NCBI GenBank assembly: GCA_911728435.2
Contig: OU452203.1
Coordinates: 16,885,651 to 16,949,650, forward strand
Length of the DNA stretch: 64,000 bases
Origin: Apoderus coryli
Taxonomy: Eukaryota > Arthropoda > Insecta > Coleoptera > Attelabidae
Direction: 5' to 3'
Made by a program: the position numbers and the translations under genes
The notes under the pieces: generated by a model
Seen by the model: only the letters and a program-made list of their open reading frames with translations
The model's database searches: none
Told to the model about the DNA's origin: nothing
In this document: positions 52,401 through 58,400 of the stretch, one piece after another
Position numbering within the stretch: the stretch's first letter is position 1
Layout of the letters: every line of letters begins with the position of its first letter

Positions 52401-55400
52401 AATGAACTACCCGGTACATTTAAGAAATTTTCTTAAATTTTTTTAATTTTAAACGGAAAATAAAATCTTGAAGTCTAGTGGAAATCCTGATATCTGATGT
52501 AATTTCTTTATTTCCGATCGTAATTAAAATAATAATAATATAGGCAGTCTGTATGCAAATTCTTTGTGACCATATTTTCGCTGGAAAGCAGATGAAAACA
52601 TCAAGAACTCCTTTTTATCGGAAAACAAGACTAATTTATGCTTATGCATAAAAATACTAAACAGAGTACGCCAAAGTCGATGGCCTATTAGAAGTATCTA
52701 GAGAACGGAAAGAAATATATTTTTCATAGTTTCTGTACTGTTATTTGATGCCGAGATCTAGTTTTTGAACATACTTTTATTAGTGCGCTGTTGCCAGATC
52801 GTATGATACTGAACCCAACTTTGATATATCAAATGAAACACCCTAACTTGAAGAAGTAGTCCATTCTCTCAGTGGAGTGCAATGTATTATTATTATTAAC
52901 AAACCGTCACCTCCACAAATCTATTCTCCAAAAATCAGCAAATTGAAATGAGGAAGTTAGGTTGAATGTAGATATAAAAATCAAAACACAAAACACTGTC
53001 AAGGACAAAACAAAACAATATAGTCGGTAAAACTCAGTGCACTAAGTGACAGTTAATAAAATTCGAAGAAAATATAGAAACCAAAACAATAAAATAGAAA
53101 ATTGTTACATTAATTAGTCAACAAAATAATAATAATATATTTTCAGTATTAAACAATTTTGAGTAAAAAGGGCAAATTGCCCATGATTTTAATTTAACAT
53201 TTAACATTTGATAAACAAATGTACAAAGAATTAAAATCATGGGCGATTTGCCCTTTTTATTCAAAATGCAACCATTTTTTATTTTATTGTCTTGGTTTTT
53301 AAATTTTCATCGAATTTTATTAACTGCCACTTAGTGCGCTGAGTTTTACCGACTATATTGTTTTGTTTTGTCCTTGACAGTGTTTTGTGTTTTGGTTTTT
53401 ATATCTACATTTAACCTAACTTCCTCATTTCAATTTGCCTAGATAAGGTTTGTGACTGATGATGAAGGCAGTAGCCTTCGAAACATGTTTCACCTAGAGT
53501 GATTTTTGGAGAATAAATTTGTGGAGGTGACGGTTTGTTTCTTTCGCATAATGCAAAAACCATTGACAATACAAAAAACAGGGTGTTTCATTTAAAACAT
53601 CGACTTTTCCATTTTTTTATGTCGGAGTTTAACTTGAGTTTTTTCACACCCTGTATAAAATTATACCGCTGTAAACATTGCAACTCTCTGGAGTACGGCC
53701 GAGAAATCTATCGCATTTTTTGATAATGCTGTTTTTGGTAAAACAATGGCAAATTAATTCATATAATATGTCAAAAACAGTAAGAGGTAGCTATAGAGCA
53801 TATTTAAGCAAATATTCTCAGAATCACACGTAGAATCCGAAAATCTAATAATAAATAGGGGGTTTTATTTGAAATATCAAAGTTGTGTTCAGTAAAAATA
53901 TGTTCAAAAGCTATATCCCGGCATCAAATAGCAGTACTGAAAGTTTCAGAAATATGTTTCTTTCCGTTCTCTAGATACTTCTAATAGACCATCGAATTTG
54001 GTATACCCTGTATTTACCAAATAATAATAACTGATACAAAAAATATACTACCGTATGTCGGTGACACTAACAGATGTATGAAATGATCTGCTAACGTTTT
54101 GGTGTTGTGTTGTATTTGCATTCTTTTTTCGCTTTTTTACTGATTAAAAGACCCGTGTGCCATTATGGCTAGAATATTTATTTACATATCTCCGATAGAT
54201 CACGTCTCACTAATGCATAAGATTATCAATTCCTCTTTTGGGCCTGGCTATGTATAGGACGGTGTCATAATAAGATCGAAAAGAACTCGTCAATACCTAA
54301 CAAACCAATTTTATGTTGGTACTGATAATTTAAACAAAATCCTGTGTTTATGGCAGTAATTTGGTAACGATATGCCACAAAATTATTTACGGACGCAAAT
54401 TTTTGTTAGTTTTTATATGCGTATATTATTTTGCTGTGCTTCTTAAAGATGCTTTATTTTATTTATATTATTTATTGTTTTAAATGTATTGAAATATTCA
54501 TAAGAGCAATTTGGTCCAGGTTTTTGATATATTGAATTGAAGTTGAAAATTTGCAATAATTTAAAAATGTTAAGCTAGAATATTTCTGTTGCTTATAGTT
54601 GTTGTTTCTATTGTTTTGTGCAGTGTTTTGTTATTTTTTACTTGTGCTGCTTGTTTATATTGTGTAAGTATTATTTTTTTTTTATTGTTATAATATTTTT
54701 ATTATTATTTTTCTTTTAGCCTTTATAGAAAATTACTTTATCATTCGATGTGTGCAATGATTTTGTATTTGTACCTACAGGTCTTTACAAAAGCTGCTTC
54801 AAGCAAGGATAATAACAAACGCACTATGCTTTTGGATGTTTTACATACAAGCAATTGCTAGGTAATAACATGTTTTAATAAAAAATAACATATTTACGCA
54901 AGGCATGTAAATTTCTATTATTGATATCATAATAACCGCTTCATTGTTATCGCAATTTCTTAAAGTTTAGTTTTATTTTGAATTGGCCTTTGAGAAGATA
55001 AAGACCAAAGTACAATATCTATCCTACTTCAGTTTTGGCCCACTTATGTTAACAATATAAGCATAATCAGAAAAATCATTGCTCAAAATGTAGCATTTTT
55101 GTTAACAATTAAATGTGCTTATAAATGTTGATTATATAAAGCGTAACAGTAACTACTTTGTGGGAAAAATCCTTTTCTACGACTTCTAAAGAACTATAAG
55201 TCAAAATTTTTTGCAACTGATCTATATATACAATAATATGTTGTTGATCAAATATGTTATAACGCTGGGGCCAAACCAAATTGACATTAGTGGGTAAACT
55301 TAAATGTTAACATTAATTTATTTTACACTTTGTCCGCTTGGTATGTACCCCGCTCTGTTTCAATACCTACATATATTTTCATTTTATTTTATTTTCCCAG

Positions 55401-58400
55401 CATTCACAAGCCACTGATCACCAACATCAATTCTTCCAAGCTCCAGATCAGCCCACTCCATTGGATCTTCCGACCCTGTATCAACATTTAGGCCTAATTG
55501 AAAATCGTGCAGTAACTTCACCGTTACGCAATTCTACAACGGGTTTATTCAACTTCCATAACATACCGCAACCACAATCAATGGAGACTTGTAGCAGTAA
55601 TAATGCTGCAACTTTAGAAACACAACTACTACTTCAAAGAATACAACAAAGTATGAATCAAAATTATATGTCGAGCTTTACTCAACCAACTTTACCACCG
55701 TATTTAACACAAAGTTTGTTGAATCAAGCGTTGTTTAATAGCACCATTCAGAACAAAGGTTATGCGACACTTCCACGAACTTTTGGTGGTTCTTCAGCTA
55801 GTAACAATCCAGGATTAGGAAATATTATGATTAATAATAGAAATAGTGAACCAAGACAAACTCAAAATTCTAATAATGGGTTGTTAAATAACTTACCAGA
55901 TCAGTTTTATTTTTCCGAGAGAGAAAACAGTTTACAAGTACAAAATAATTTACAAAGAGATGTAAGCGTAAGTCCCCGACTACAAAGAAGGGCGAGTTTT
56001 AATCCTACACTACAAGGCCAAGAAATTAATCATCCTGGACCTGAGAAAACAGAAATATCCCCAAGGAAAGACGATAACAATTCCCCTACCACGCAGTTTA
56101 TCAAACCTATTTCCCAAATTGGAACGCTGACTACTACAGATGCGGATGGACGTGTTAGAGTTATTGTACCAGTGCCATCAAGTTCTAGTAGTAGTGACGA
56201 CCATAATAACATGTTGGCTAATCTACGGTTATCAGATGATTATCGATCGTTTAATGGACCTGGACCAATAACAAGATCAACTAGTGAACGTGTCCCAAAT
56301 CGGAGTGAGTTGATGTCTGAAGTGCACAGGACAGCTTGGGCTCGACACACTACCAAATAGCGTCTTATCACATCACCAAAGTCTTGCCACGCATTTTGCT
56401 GTTGGGAGGATATTAAAATGTATATTAATGAATGCGTGTCGAGATTTACTAAACAGTGATTTGTTGAAGTTCTCAACCTCAACTTCAAAACTTTGGAAAG
56501 TACTAAAGATGTACAAATGTCGTAAAAGCAAGATTGTTATTTTATATAGACGATGATCCAGATCTATTAGGAAAACTTAAATATTGTTTGACATGTTTTG
56601 AAAAAGTTATATAAACCTATTATGATTTTACAAGAATAATATGTTTATGTAGTTTTTTAATTTCTAAAAGTTTTACAAACAAACCAAATTATTCAATAAT
56701 GGTGCTAGCTGCAAACAAATGATCCGAAAAAAGGTGGTTTCTTAAGCCCTTCTATTTTTCTTTTTGAAATTTGTTAAGGTTGGACACGAAACCAAGCATA
56801 GCCTTTGCTAAAAACATTGTTCATGTTAAACTCTGAAACTTTAAGAAACGGAACTCTAAAAAGTACAGATCGGTGTTAAAACTATAATGTTTGGAATTTA
56901 TTAATATGTAAATGTAGTAGGTATATTTTGAACGAATTAATCTAAAATCAAACTTCATGACGCAAACAAAGATATCAACAACAAGGTAAAGTAATTTAGT
57001 TTTGAATTATACATATTTATTTATTATTTACCTTCAACACTGCACCTCTTCTGTAAACTCGGCGAAAACGCGTGACTGCTTTTCCGTTCACAGTTTGAAC
57101 ACAGACAAAAATCACAAACGATGTGTCATGGCAGCTGATAAAGCCTGGAGTAAGATGAGAATATCAATAATTAGTTGGGCGCTTCCACGGATTGGCCGCT
57201 TATTTTCAAATTCAAAAATAATACAAATCTATGTCAATTATTAATTATCTTTCCTAGAAGTTTTTCTCAAAATTTTTTGCTATGGAATTTCACGACAATT
57301 CTTTCCCCTATCCAAACGAATACGACAACCAATCTGATTAGAAAGAGGAGGCTCTATTTTACACAACCCCCAATATGTTTATCTTCTCGATATTTTTATA
57401 CCCACGTAATTTTCAAAATAAAATTAGTTGTGGAGTTTGGATTGCATCTTGATTTACTGTTTGATTCAATTCAGTTACAATGCGGCATGCAAAACCTCAA
57501 AATGTTTCTATATTTATTCGAATCACATCATATTTATTAGGTATAGAATAATTTAAATTGAGTTTTTCACTACTCAAATTAACAAGCTCGTTAAAAAGAT
57601 TATATTAAAATATAATATTCTTGCATATCATTCCTTCCAATTAGTTGTTATAATAGGTAAATTAATTATATAATAAAGAAAATACAAAAAAATACAAAAA
57701 ACAAACTTAGTAGATAACAAAAAATTAGTCAATTAATAAAAAAAAAATGTTACCTTATTAAATTAAAACGTTTTATATAACTCGATAGTTCTAAGTTATT
57801 AAATATTAAGAACATAGTCCCTTGATTGAAGTCATCAAGTTATTCAAGTCCTTTAACTAATATATGATCACTACACATTAACTAAAGAGTATGTGGAAGC
57901 TCAGAAAAAATAGCATTGTGATAGTAACAAAGTTGCTTAATTTGAAGAAATAATAAGAAAAATCTAAATTTTTGGCCTACTATTGTTCTAATTTTGGCTA
58001 TCCTTCTAAGTCCTAGCGATTCAAAACGTACCATGATATCCTGTTGTTAGATTAAATAAGCCTATTAATTTAGCTATATTAAAACAATGTTAATAAAATT
58101 AAGACTTGAACACAGTATTTTTTGTATATAATGAAGCATTAATTAATATTCTAATTATAGGATAGTTGTTATATTTTGTAGAGAAATATTAATTATAATG
58201 AAGACGTTGTTTAATTTATTTGTTGTAATATAGAAATTATTAATAAAAAATTGTTTTCAGTAAGGTAGGTGTTGTTTTAATATATGGAACCACGTTGAAA
58301 ATTGTTGGAACATTATAAATGGATGATCCTGACCGATACTAATATATTTTGAGAACAACTGTAAATGAAAAAAAAAGCTGACCATACTCGTCAGAAACAA

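Larger units (their letters stand above)
52666..54010. repeat. Outer inverted-repeat element with a nested foldback
   Basis: 52666-52852 and 53862-54010 are inverted copies (TCTATTAGAAGTATCTAGAG type core, GAACGGAAAGAAA, GAACAYAACTTTGATAT). The left arm has about 35 bp extra. The right end is TACCCTGTATTT (54004), matching the window-wide ACAGGGTA/G end motif. The foldback 52898-53539 is embedded in its spacer. Confidence 0.65.

Noticed and set aside
53577..53657. Pair of ACAGGGTGTTTC and CACCCTGTATA motifs 70 bp apart as a complete mini-element
   Set aside because: The sequence between them is not inverted beyond the end motif, so two unrelated ends side by side are equally likely.
56305..56310. 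GTGAGT, a strong donor-like site inside last exon A that might splice to exon B
   Set aside because: Splicing there leaves phase 1 while exon B needs phase 0; the joined frame would stop early. It would also remove the terminal [14 protein letters not shown] block.
57175..57540. 121-codon frame after last exon A
   Set aside because: Lies in the presumed 3' UTR, has low-complexity AT-driven composition and shows no recognisable motif.
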